From CAZJJY01 sp964546445 (lineage in GTDB: Bacteria > Patescibacteriota > Microgenomatia > PFEM01 > JAPLYW01), in assembly GCA_964546445.1 (NCBI GenBank), contig CAZJJY010000009.1:1-16985 (forward strand): a stretch of DNA of 16,985 nt, given 5' to 3'. Positions 1 through 7,527 of the stretch are shown piece by piece. The notes below the pieces were generated by a model. That model did not search any database and was not told the origin of the DNA. It worked only from the letters and a program-made list of their open reading frames with translations. How positions within the stretch are numbered: position 1 is the stretch's first letter; the number at the start of each line of letters is the position of its first letter. The translations under genes and the position numbers were made by a program.

Positions 1-1389
1 CTAGGGAAAGGGAAAACGGTTGTTATTGATTATTCTTCGCCTAATATTGCTAAAGCTTTTGGGGTTGGACACCTACGTTAAACGGTGATTGGTCAGGCAA
101 TCTATAATCTTTATAAATTTTCAGGTTATGAAGTTGTAGGTATTAATCATTTAGGTGATTGGGGAACTCAGTTTGGGAAGTTGATAGTAGCTATTAAGAG
201 ATGGAATAAAGGAAATATTAATGATTTAACATTTGAAAAGCTTGAAAAACTTTATATTAAGTTTCATAGTCAGGTAGAAAAAAGGCCTGAATTAGATGAT
301 GAAGCAAGATTATGGTTTAAAAAACTGGAAGATAAAGATCAAGAGGCAAGAAAGATCTGGAAGGCCTGTATTGATATTTCACTAAAAGAATTTGATCATA
401 TTTATGGTCTTTTAGGAGTAAAGATTGATCATAATATTGGTGAGAGTTTTTATGATGATAAGACGGAAGCAGTTATTTCTTTGGCTAAAAAGAAAAAAAT
501 AGCCAAAAAGAGTCAAGGTGCGCTAATCGTTGATCTTTCCGAATTAAATATCCCTCCAGCTATTCTTCTTAAGTCTGATGGGGCAACAACCTATGGAACA
601 AGAGATTTAGCCTGTATTGCTTATCGAAAGAAACGTTGGCAACCTGATTTATTTGTTTATGAAGTTGGTTCAGATCAAAATTTACACTTAAAGCAAGTTT
701 TTGCTGTGGCTGTAAAATTAGGTTATGGAGAGCTAGATAAATTTGTTCATGTAAGTCATGGTCTGATACGTTTAGAGGGGGGTAAAATGAGTACGAGGAA
801 GGGTAAAACAGTTCATTTAGAGAAAATTTTAGAGGAGTCTATTAAAAAAGCTTCCAAAATTATAATCTCTTCAAAGAACAAGAAGAAATTATTAAAGAAA
901 GAACAAGAAGAAATTGCCCAGATGGTTGGGGTTGGGGCTGTTAAATACTTCGATTTAATGCATCACCATTCTAGTGATATTGTTTTTAATTGGGAAAAGA
1001 TGTTTGTTTTAGAGGGTAATTCAGCTCCTTACCTTCAATACACCTTTGCTCGTTGTCAGAGTATAATTAATAAAGAAGGAAAAGAAGTAATCTTTCCAGA
1101 AGACATAACCCATTTGAGACTCGAGAAAGAGGAAGAAACACTTTTACGCACCTTATATAAGTTTCCAGAAGTGATTGAAGAGGCCAAGGACAAATTTTCT
1201 CCCAACTTACTTTGTAGTTATCTTTTTGACTTAGCTCAGAAATATAATACCTTTTACAATAAACACTCTATCTTGGGAGCAGACAATCTTCATTCAGTCG
1301 AATTTAGGTTATCTTTAACGGCTGCTATTAGTTATATAATCAAAAATGGGTTAACTTTACTTGGTATTGATACTCCAGAAAGAATGTAA
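1..1389 (+). CDS. argS: Arginyl-tRNA synthetase, 5' end outside window, interrupted by an in-frame TAA
   Basis: Class I synthetase that charges tRNA-Arg with arginine in the cytoplasm. The reading frame is open from base 1, and its first codons give the conserved stretch IDYSSPNIAKAFGVGHLR, the HIGH-like ATP-binding motif. The next codon, at 79-81, is TAA where the family has Ser (HLRST); the frame then resumes TVIGQ, HLGDWGTQFG, the KMSKS-like KMSTR loop at 784-798, the C-terminal DALR anticodon domain (SAPYLQYTFARCQ), and the usual ending LGIDTPERM. A GTG at 85 could start a 434-aa product, but that would lack the HIGH motif and could not activate arginine. A single C-to-A change (TCA to TAA) explains the stop. 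It may be a sequencing or assembly error, strain variation or a true nonsense mutation. The 3' end lies 5 nt before tldD, suggesting co-transcription. Confidence 0.9.
79..81 (+). other. In-frame TAA inside the ArgRS HIGH-motif region
   Basis: Codons 24-29 of the frame read GGA-free HIGH context H-L-R, then TAA, then T-V-I-G. The family has Ser at the TAA position. The flanking codons on both sides are perfectly conserved in frame, so there is no frameshift, only one substituted base. Confidence 0.9.
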
Positions 1390-1394
1390 TTCTT

Positions 1395-2774
1395 ATGTAT
1401 AGTTTGACAGAGAAATATACAGATAAAGTTTTGGAAACTATGAAGCAAATGGGGAAGAAAGTTGATTATTGGGATGTGCGTCTTGGTGATAGTCAGAAAA
1501 CAAGAATATTTTATAGATCAAAAGACTTAGAGCAAATTTCTTTTCCAAAAGTTTTTGGTGGTAGTGTACGTGTTTATGGTAATGGGGGATGGGGTTTGGC
1601 GACTTTTACAGATATAGACGGGTTTAAAAAAGCGGCTAAACAAGCGGTTGAATCGGCGGTGTTATTTAAAAAAAAGAAAGTAATTTTTAGTCCAATTAAA
1701 CCTGTCAAAAAAGTGATTCTTTCTAATGATGGCAGAAAAGATTTTCTTTCTATCAAAACCGCCGAAAAAATTAAACTTTTAGATCACTATCGTGACCGTA
1801 TCTGGCAAGAAAAAACAGCTTTAATTAAAAGCAATATATCATATTTTGATTCTCTTTCTAAAAAGCTTTTTATATCTTCAGAAGGTTCGATAATAGAGCA
1901 AGAGATCCCCAGACTCAGGTGTAGTGTTTATTTAACAGCCAAAAAAAATGATGGAATTCAAAATTACAGTAAAGGTCTATCATTTACGAATTTCAAAGAC
2001 TTAAGAGATAAAGATCTAAGAATAAAAAAAGCGATTGGAATAGTGAATTCCTTGGTTGATGCACCTCCAGCCAAAGGGGGAGAGTATCCAGTCGTTATTG
2101 ATGGTAAGTTAGCTGGAGTCTTTGCTCATGAGGCTTTTGGTCATCTAAGTGAGGCAGATTCGCTTATTAATGATCCCCAACTTAAAAAGATGATGGTAAA
2201 GGGAAGTCGTTTCGGGAATAAAAATATTACTATTTTTGACGATCCTAATGCAGGAAGTTGGGGAGGATATGATTACGATGATGAGGGAATAAGTCCCCAA
2301 AAGGTAATTTTATTAAATAGGGGAATTCTGCAAGGAAGATTACATACTCGAGAAACAGCCGCTATTTTGGATGAAGAACCTAACGGACACGGTAGGGCTG
2401 GGGATGTTCGTTCAATACCATATCCGAGGATGGGAACAACTTGTATTAAGAATGGTACTTTAAGTCAAAAAGATTTAATTTCCGATATTAAGCATGGTTA
2501 TTATTGTTTAGGTTTCATGGCGGGGATGACTGATTATGGTAATTTTACCTTCACAGCTATGTATGGTTATGAAATTGTGAAAGGAGAATTAAAACAAATG
2601 GTTAGGGATATTAAAATTAGTGGTAATTTGTTTAAAACCCTCAATGAAATAGAAGGTGTTGGAAAGGATTTGGAAGAAGTTCCCGGGATGTGTGGTAAGT
2701 GGGGTCAAACAATTCCTGCTGGCACGATAGCACCTTCTTTAAAATTAGGTAAAGTATTGATAATGGGAGTATAA
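1395..2774 (+). CDS. tldD: TldD family zinc metalloprotease
   Basis: The 459-aa protein matches TldD in length and layout. The zinc-binding HExxxH motif appears as HEAFGH at residues 245-250 (2127-2144), followed by LSEAD. A C-terminal MCGKWGQ places a cysteine near residue 433, where the family has its further metal ligand. TldD is the catalytic half of the TldD/TldE heterodimer, a cytosolic protease that degrades unfolded peptides. In enterobacteria it also trims the microcin B17 precursor and degrades the CcdA antitoxin. The start ATG at 1395 is 5 nt after argS, and tldE follows after 1 nt, so the three genes probably form one transcription unit. No RiPP precursor or modification gene is visible nearby, so the substrate here is unknown. 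Confidence 0.93.
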   Translation: MYSLTEKYTDKVLETMKQMGKKVDYWDVRLGDSQKTRIFYRSKDLEQISFPKVFGGSVRVYGNGGWGLATFTDIDGFKKAAKQAVESAVLFKKKKVIFSPIKPVKKVILSNDGRKDFLSIKTAEKIKLLDHYRDRIWQEKTALIKSNISYFDSLSKKLFISSEGSIIEQEIPRLRCSVYLTAKKNDGIQNYSKGLSFTNFKDLRDKDLRIKKAIGIVNSLVDAPPAKGGEYPVVIDGKLAGVFAHEAFGHLSEADSLINDPQLKKMMVKGSRFGNKNITIFDDPNAGSWGGYDYDDEGISPQKVILLNRGILQGRLHTRETAAILDEEPNGHGRAGDVRSIPYPRMGTTCIKNGTLSQKDLISDIKHGYYCLGFMAGMTDYGNFTFTAMYGYEIVKGELKQMVRDIKISGNLFKTLNEIEGVGKDLEEVPGMCGKWGQTIPAGTIAPSLKLGKVLIMGV

Positions 2775-2775
2775 G

Positions 2776-4128
2776 ATGGAAGATCATATTTTTGAAAAAT
2801 TTTCTGACTCAGCACAAAAATTACTTAAAAAAGCCAAAAATAAATTTGGTCAAGCGGAAGTAATAACAGGAGTTAATAATAATGTTTTGGTTATTTTTGA
2901 GAATGGAAAGTTAAATAAGGTTATCCAAACAAATGATAATGCTATCTTGGGTTTAAGGATAACTGATAAAGGGTGTTTAGGTTTAACTGGTAGCTTAAAG
3001 ATACCTAATGTTTCTCAATTAATGAAAGAAGGAGAGGTTTCTGCTCATTATGGAACAAAATCTTTTTTTAATTTTCCTAATAATCCAACTGGGGTTTTGG
3101 CGAAACCTAAAATTTTTGACGATGATGTTCCTCAAACCTCAATAAAAAAAATTGTTTTGGGAGCAAACAAGGCCCTTGATTGTTTAAGAAGAGACCTTTC
3201 TGATTTTACTCCAGAAGCCCTAGTTTTTCACTGGAGCTGGGGAAAAGTAAGAATAATTAACAGCTCTGGACTTGACTTGTCTAGAAGTGGGACACAAACA
3301 GAAATGTCTTTAGAAGTTGCCAAAAGAAAAGAAAACGATTTTTTTACCATAGAGTCGGATAGAAATAGTAGGAAATGGGAGAGTAAAGTTCTAGATTTAG
3401 TTGATGAAGTTAAGATAAAAGCCTCTTTAGGTAAAAAGATTGTCAACATTTCTGAAGCTTCCCCCTTGATCGTTTTTAGCCCAGAAGCAGTTGGTTCTCT
3501 GATTAGTTATCTTTCTTATTCATTAAATGGGAGGGTTGTTAATGATCGTTCTTCAAGACTGCTTGGCAAGTTAGGTAAGAGATTGTTTGATAAAAGAATA
3601 AACCTAACGGATAGCCCTTTAGAAGATTTTAGACCTTCAAGTTTATCTTTTGATGACGAAGGCACTCCCACAAGTAACCAGCCCCTTATCAATAATGGTG
3701 TTGTTTCTAGCTTTTTATATGATCTTCAGGAAGGCGGTAAGGCTGGAGTAAAATCAACGGGGTCAGGTTCAAGAGGTTCTGTTTATAGTAATGTTTCTCC
3801 GGTTTCTTCAAACCTTATTCTTTCTGGAGGTAAAAAGCCTTGGAATTCTATTCTGAAAGGGATTAAAAAAGGTATTTTAGTTCATTCTTTTATTGGAGAA
3901 GGACAGGGGAACATGGCTAATGGTGATTTTTCTTTAAGTATCCAATTGGGTTATTTTATAAACAATGGTGAAATAGTAGGTAGAGTTAAGAATTTAGGTA
4001 TTGCGGGGAATGTTTTTAAATTACTAAAGGAAGGAATTGTTGATTTGAGTAAAGAAACAGAATGGCATGGCTCTCTAAGTGCTCCTTATCTAGTCCTTGA
4101 TGGGGTTAGTTTAACCGCTATGAGCTAA
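2776..4128 (+). CDS. tldE: TldE/PmbA family protein, non-catalytic partner of TldD
   Basis: The 450-aa protein has the PmbA/TldE layout: an N-terminal substrate-channel domain (GKLNKVIQTNDNAILGLRI) and the conserved C-terminal region SPEAVGSLISYLSYSLNGR, LDDF-like and DDEGTPTS segments, GNVFKLL and WHGSLSAPYLVLDGV near the end. It has no HExxxH motif, as expected for the TldE half, which pairs with TldD and closes the proteolytic chamber. The ATG lies one base after the tldD stop (TAA-G-ATG), so translational coupling is likely. The gene ends 4 nt before the 3' end of the oppositely oriented tRNA-Arg, and no terminator is visible in that gap. Transcripts from this operon would therefore run antisense into the tRNA and the abiE genes unless stopped by other means. 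Confidence 0.92.
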   Translation: MEDHIFEKFSDSAQKLLKKAKNKFGQAEVITGVNNNVLVIFENGKLNKVIQTNDNAILGLRITDKGCLGLTGSLKIPNVSQLMKEGEVSAHYGTKSFFNFPNNPTGVLAKPKIFDDDVPQTSIKKIVLGANKALDCLRRDLSDFTPEALVFHWSWGKVRIINSSGLDLSRSGTQTEMSLEVAKRKENDFFTIESDRNSRKWESKVLDLVDEVKIKASLGKKIVNISEASPLIVFSPEAVGSLISYLSYSLNGRVVNDRSSRLLGKLGKRLFDKRINLTDSPLEDFRPSSLSFDDEGTPTSNQPLINNGVVSSFLYDLQEGGKAGVKSTGSGSRGSVYSNVSPVSSNLILSGGKKPWNSILKGIKKGILVHSFIGEGQGNMANGDFSLSIQLGYFINNGEIVGRVKNLGIAGNVFKLLKEGIVDLSKETEWHGSLSAPYLVLDGVSLTAMS

Positions 4129-4132
4129 CTAG

Positions 4133-4204
4133 TGTTCCCGGAAGGAGTCGAACCTTCATCGGCGGTTTAGGAAACCGCTACTCTATCCGTTGAGCTACGG
4201 GAAC
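4133..4204 (-). tRNA. tRNA-Arg(CCT)
   Basis: 72-nt cloverleaf on the minus strand. The acceptor stem GTTCCCG pairs with CGGGAAC, with A as discriminator. The D-arm is GCTC/GAGT with a G-T pair, the anticodon stem is GCGGT/ACCGC with loop TTCCTAA (anticodon CCT, reading AGG), and the T-arm is GAAGG TTCGACT CCTTC. CCA is not encoded. The upstream abiEii frame overlaps the first 27 nt. Confidence 0.95.
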
Positions 4205-5488
4205 AGATGTTTTTATTTTACCAGAAATCAAATCTTCTAACGCGCATGAAAGCAATACTGAACGATTAAGCACGATCTGCTCTTTTTGATTTAGTTTGTC
4301 AGCTGTCATACGGATAGTCTTTGTTTGAATGGTATTTCCCAATATGATGTTATTTGTTTTTTTAAGATAATCATAATTTTTCTTATAAAAAAGGGTTATG
4401 TATTGCTTGGCTCGATCGCTTGCTTTTTGTCCGTTTGCAGTGTGGATTATTGGAATAAGATTATTATCTATTTTAGTTAGGATCTTCCCCTCTCTGAATT
4501 TAAACCAATAGTCGCTAGTAGTGTATATGATTCTTACATGATGATCTTCTTCAGTATTATAGGTATACATAAAGGAATAATTGCCGCTATCAAAATCTTG
4601 GTGAATAGATATCTCGCATAGATCGGTAACTGTGTGGATATTGTATGATTCTACTAATCGCAGATAGCTTTCATGCCATTGAACAAGCCAATTCTTAATA
4701 TAATTTTGATCCAAAAAAAGCGGTAATAAATCCTGTCGCAGGTTTTTATTGTTTACCTTGTTCATTTGCAGTGTTAATCGATCAAAAAGGGCGCGCAAAT
4801 CCGAAATATCAACATTCTTGGCGGTTAGATAATCCAAGTTGGGGATGATTTTTTTCTCCATATACCAGAGGAGGTCATAAATATCACGTCCTTTTTCTTC
4901 ATATACCGCCTTGCCAACACCTCTTGTTCCTCTAAGGAGAATAGCGGCGATTTTACTCCCCATAAGGGCAGACATATTGTAGGTTTTAATCACAAAGGAA
5001 AGTTGATCGTGATTAATAGGGAACCTTTCTATAACTGTTTTGGGAGCAACAAAGTGATTAAGATCAATTTTAATATGTATCTGCTTTGAATGATAATCGA
5101 TTCCCAGTTCTTGCCCGATTATAAATTTTAGCAAGATCCCTCTATCTTTGCTAATTTTAATAGTAAGCGTATCAGTTACTAAATCATAGTTTTTTGAGAA
5201 ATGGTGTTCTATCTCTTTTTTGAGGTTATTTAAAAACAGTTTTGTACACGCTTGATCAATTTCAAAATCCAAATCAACAGACATGCGATTGAGGCCATAA
5301 CAGATTCGGAGCGCGGACCCGCCGTACATAATCCATTTGCTGTATTTTGGATGGTGATAGATAAAATCGAGTACATAGTACTGAATTTCCTCTTTTGCGC
5401 TGTTGCGCAGTATTTCAGCACTAGCTAATCCCTTCTCCTCAAGGGTATCAAGTTTTTGTTTTAGGGTAATAAGAATTTGTTTATTCAT
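4178..5488 (-). CDS. abiEii: AbiEii-type nucleotidyltransferase toxin with extra C-terminal region
   Basis: Member of the AbiEii/AbiGii nucleotidyltransferase toxin family, the toxin half of AbiE systems; related MenT-type enzymes add nucleotides to tRNA 3' ends. Family motifs are visible: YGGSALR at residues 55-61 followed by SVDLDF at 70-75 (the GSx10DxD-like metal site), IKID at 139-142, SKIAAILLRG from 178, and KGRDIYDLLWY at 199-209. The family core ends near residue 280; the remaining roughly 150 residues (CEISIHQDF onward) I do not recognise. The last residues, VPVAQRIE, are encoded by the 5' part of tRNA-Arg, so the natural C-terminus was probably lost or fused on insertion. It starts 1 nt after the abiEi stop, typical of this bicistronic pair. 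The abiE segment looks somewhat richer in GC-rich codons than its neighbours. Confidence 0.85.
   Translation of the reverse strand: MNKQILITLKQKLDTLEEKGLASAEILRNSAKEEIQYYVLDFIYHHPKYSKWIMYGGSALRICYGLNRMSVDLDFEIDQACTKLFLNNLKKEIEHHFSKNYDLVTDTLTIKISKDRGILLKFIIGQELGIDYHSKQIHIKIDLNHFVAPKTVIERFPINHDQLSFVIKTYNMSALMGSKIAAILLRGTRGVGKAVYEEKGRDIYDLLWYMEKKIIPNLDYLTAKNVDISDLRALFDRLTLQMNKVNNKNLRQDLLPLFLDQNYIKNWLVQWHESYLRLVESYNIHTVTDLCEISIHQDFDSGNYSFMYTYNTEEDHHVRIIYTTSDYWFKFREGKILTKIDNNLIPIIHTANGQKASDRAKQYITLFYKKNYDYLKKTNNIILGNTIQTKTIRMTADKLNQKEQIVLNRSVLLSCALEDLISGKIKTSVPVAQRIE
4215..4223 (-). promoter_or_regulatory. Extended -10 promoter candidate for tRNA-Arg inside abiEii
   Basis: On the minus strand the sequence reads TGGTAAAAT, an extended -10 element. 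Transcription should start about 7 nt on, roughly 4 nt before the first base of the tRNA. No convincing -35 is visible at the right spacing. The element lies within the last codons of abiEii. Confidence 0.45.
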
Positions 5489-5489
5489 T

Positions 5490-6104
5490 CTATTTGAGAT
5501 AGTTTTTTATAGTTGTGTAGAAATTATTCTGCTCTTTTTTATCCATTTCATCAATGTCAATTCGTAAATCGTTAAGTAATGTTTCTATTTGATTAAAATG
5601 TATGCCCTTAAACTGATTGGTTTTAAAATATATGAGATCAAAAAGTGCCTTTGAAGGGGAGGCAATAAAAAAATCAAAAGTTCCTTTAACAAGAGAAAAA
5701 TTGGAAAAGAGGTCTTTCTTTATAGAATGATACATAAAATTTCCTGCCTTATTGTGATAGCTCCTAGTAATTTTGGGTGTTACTGATGTAATAATATGAA
5801 TGGCTTCTGTGGTAAGGTCGTAGTACTGCAATGCCGTCCACGAACTCACGTAAGAAGGCTGCCGCAGAATATTCGCAAGGTAGAATGTATAGGAAATATC
5901 GCTTTTATTACTTTTAAAACAATCAGCCGTAATGTACATTCCCTTTTTTAATTGAATTAGTTCTTTGCGCGCCAAAGACTGGCTGATGTAAGCATCGACT
6001 GTTCCTTTTTTAAGGTTGTACTGCTCACTGAGCTGATAAATGGTTTTCTTATTGAAATATGAAAGATTTTTCAATCGCTCAATAAGGATTTCTCTGTATT
6101 TCAT
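5490..6104 (-). CDS. abiEi: AbiEi-type antitoxin / transcriptional regulator
   Basis: 204-aa protein with the layout of AbiEi antitoxins. A winged helix-turn-helix fills about residues 1-58 (TIYQLSEQYNLKKGTVDAYI, then LIQLKKGMYI), followed by the C-terminal domain motifs PSYVSSWTALQYYDL and TFDFFIASPSKALFDLIYF. In characterised AbiE systems this protein neutralises the AbiEii nucleotidyltransferase and represses the operon by binding inverted repeats upstream. The partner gene follows after 1 nt. A good promoter lies directly upstream (6117-6145), leaving a leader of only about 6 nt if the ATG at 6104 is the start. The downstream neighbour in the same direction is tRNA-Arg, which suggests that the pair was inserted beside a tRNA gene. 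Confidence 0.87.
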   Translation of the reverse strand: MKYREILIERLKNLSYFNKKTIYQLSEQYNLKKGTVDAYISQSLARKELIQLKKGMYITADCFKSNKSDISYTFYLANILRQPSYVSSWTALQYYDLTTEAIHIITSVTPKITRSYHNKAGNFMYHSIKKDLFSNFSLVKGTFDFFIASPSKALFDLIYFKTNQFKGIHFNQIETLLNDLRIDIDEMDKKEQNNFYTTIKNYLK

Positions 6105-6116
6105 AATTATGATGAT

Positions 6117-6145
6117 ATGATACTAATTGTGAAATACAAAGTCAA
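6117..6145 (-). promoter_or_regulatory. abiE promoter
   Basis: On the minus strand the -35 TTGACT (6140-6145) and -10 TATCAT (6117-6122) are separated by 17 nt. The predicted start is about 6 nt before the abiEi ATG. Unlike several native promoters in this window it has no TG before the -10. Confidence 0.6.
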
Positions 6146-6150
6146 GTATT
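6133..6150. promoter_or_regulatory. Inverted repeat over the abiE -35, possible AbiEi operator
   Basis: AATAC (6133-6137) and GTATT (6146-6150) form a perfect inverted repeat with 8 nt between arms, covering the -35 hexamer. AbiEi proteins are known to repress by binding inverted repeats in this position. The arms are short, so this is tentative. Confidence 0.3.
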
Positions 6151-6160
6151 AAATCGGTAT

Positions 6161-7387
6161 CTAGCGTAAAGAAATTGAGTAAAGGTTGTTAGGAGTTTCC
6201 TTGCTTAAAGAAGTTAAAACAAGGATTTTACTAGATGAAGGGAAGGGAAAAGCGAAAGAGTTTTCAAAAGGACCAGAATAGACATCAGTAAAATTGCCTC
6301 CATCGTATTCAACGATACTTATTCTATCTTCCTGGACAACAAAGAGATTTTTAGAGGTAGGGAACCAAGAGATTTTAGGGAATATTTCGTCTTCTTGAGG
6401 GGTATCCATAATAAAAAAATTACGGTCTTCTTTGACATCATAAACATATAGTTTTCCAGGTTTAATTTCTCTTGCTTGAGTTTGGCTACTAGCTCCTGGG
6501 AAGGTAGGAATAATATTCTTAGGGATATGAGCAGAATCAGTCGCAGTATAAAGAATTTTTGTCTCATCAGAGGAAAACATGATGTTATCGGTTGAATTGT
6601 TAAATATTTCTAGCAATTCTTCTGGGAGTTTGCTTAATTTAGCTTCCTTAACAATATTCTCTTCGTCCAACCAGCGATTCTTAATGCCTAAAACTTGATT
6701 AGTAACATCAATTAATTCAGTAGCAGGGTTAAGTTTATTGCCATTAATAAGGAAATTTTCTTCCGTTATTTTTCCTGAGATAGTTGATACTTTAGGTAAG
6801 GTAACCAATAATTGTTTGGAATCAAAAGACCATTGATAATCGCCATCTTCAAATTTTCTACCTTTAGGAGCACTTTCGAGGACCTGAACTGGTTCAGGGT
6901 TCAAGCCTAGTGGCCTATCAGATAAGGATAAGACCCAAATACCATTTTTGTCGTTTTCTTGATTTGAAACAGCGTAGGTTACTTTTTTTCCATCAGGGGA
7001 GATAATAGGTCTTTCTGCACCTGTAGAGGTGAGGGCCTTTAGATCAGAATAAGTACTAAAGAGGTAGGCATCAGTTTTTACGATAAGCTCTTTTTCAATT
7101 AAAAGTTTCTTTTTCCATGAATTATAGCCATCTTTTTTGATTTCTACTTCATATTCTCCAGGAGCAAGGTTAATATTGGCTGGAGTTGTTTTTGATTTAA
7201 CTTTTTTACCATCAATAAAAATAAAGGCTTGGTTAGGAATAGAAGTGGTTATAAGGAGTCCATTTGGCTTTAAGCTCTTACTAGAAAAGTCAGGTCGGTA
7301 TCCTTGAGCTATTTTAACAACAAAAAAAGCACAGATAGAAACACCGATAATAATACTAATATAAATGATGATCCTCTTGCGAATCAT
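6161..7387 (-). CDS. Membrane-anchored PEGA-domain protein with beta-propeller-like region
   Basis: The 408-aa protein starts with basic residues and one hydrophobic segment (about residues 5-27, IIIYISIIIGVSICAFFVV), which fits an uncleaved signal anchor leaving the rest outside the membrane. Residues about 43-100 form a PEGA domain (TSIPNQAFIFIDGKKV, then LAPGEYEVEIKKDGYNSW). The remainder has TolB/WD40-like repeats such as ISPDGKKVTYAVS, FSSDETKILYTA and WFPTSKNLFVVQED, suggesting a beta-propeller. PEGA domains are extracellular modules found in surface proteins; the precise role is unknown. A promoter with TTGTCA and TAAAAT abuts the ATG. The gene ends upstream of the abiE promoter with no visible terminator, so readthrough into abiE is possible. 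Confidence 0.8.
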   Translation of the reverse strand: MIRKRIIIYISIIIGVSICAFFVVKIAQGYRPDFSSKSLKPNGLLITTSIPNQAFIFIDGKKVKSKTTPANINLAPGEYEVEIKKDGYNSWKKKLLIEKELIVKTDAYLFSTYSDLKALTSTGAERPIISPDGKKVTYAVSNQENDKNGIWVLSLSDRPLGLNPEPVQVLESAPKGRKFEDGDYQWSFDSKQLLVTLPKVSTISGKITEENFLINGNKLNPATELIDVTNQVLGIKNRWLDEENIVKEAKLSKLPEELLEIFNNSTDNIMFSSDETKILYTATDSAHIPKNIIPTFPGASSQTQAREIKPGKLYVYDVKEDRNFFIMDTPQEDEIFPKISWFPTSKNLFVVQEDRISIVEYDGGNFTDVYSGPFENSFAFPFPSSSKILVLTSLSKETPNNLYSISLR

Positions 7388-7394
7388 AAGAAAT

Positions 7395-7424
7395 ATTTTA
7401 TCACAAAAGAGTAGAGGATGACAA
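7395..7424 (-). promoter_or_regulatory. Promoter of the PEGA-domain gene, leaderless arrangement
   Basis: On the minus strand, TTGTCA (7419-7424), an 18-nt spacer ending in TGA, and TAAAAT (7395-7400). Only 7 nt separate the -10 from the ATG at 7387, so transcription would start at or next to the start codon. Confidence 0.6.
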
Positions 7425-7448
7425 GTTATTTTTCCTTTAAATTGCGAC

Positions 7449-7477
7449 TTTACTTATATTTGAAAGAGTATCATAAT
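7449..7477 (+). promoter_or_regulatory. mreB promoter candidate
   Basis: TTTACT (7449-7454), a 17-nt spacer and CATAAT (7472-7477) lie upstream of mreB, giving a leader of about 44 nt. The -35 matches the consensus at only 4 of 6 positions. Confidence 0.4.
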
Positions 7478-7527
7478 AGGATTTATTATTTTTCTTGGTG
7501 AAGAATTAAGCTAAATATCTGCATCAT

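Noticed and set aside
85..87. GTG as the true start of argS
   Set aside because: The frame upstream codes for the conserved HIGH motif region; starting here would give an inactive enzyme.
5230..5421. 63-aa minus frame inside abiEii
   Set aside because: Out-of-frame shadow of the nucleotidyltransferase motif region.
4133..6150. abiE as a genomic island with attachment repeats at tRNA-Arg
   Set aside because: I found no second copy of the tRNA end and no integrase; insertion beside the tRNA remains possible but a site-specific island is not supported.
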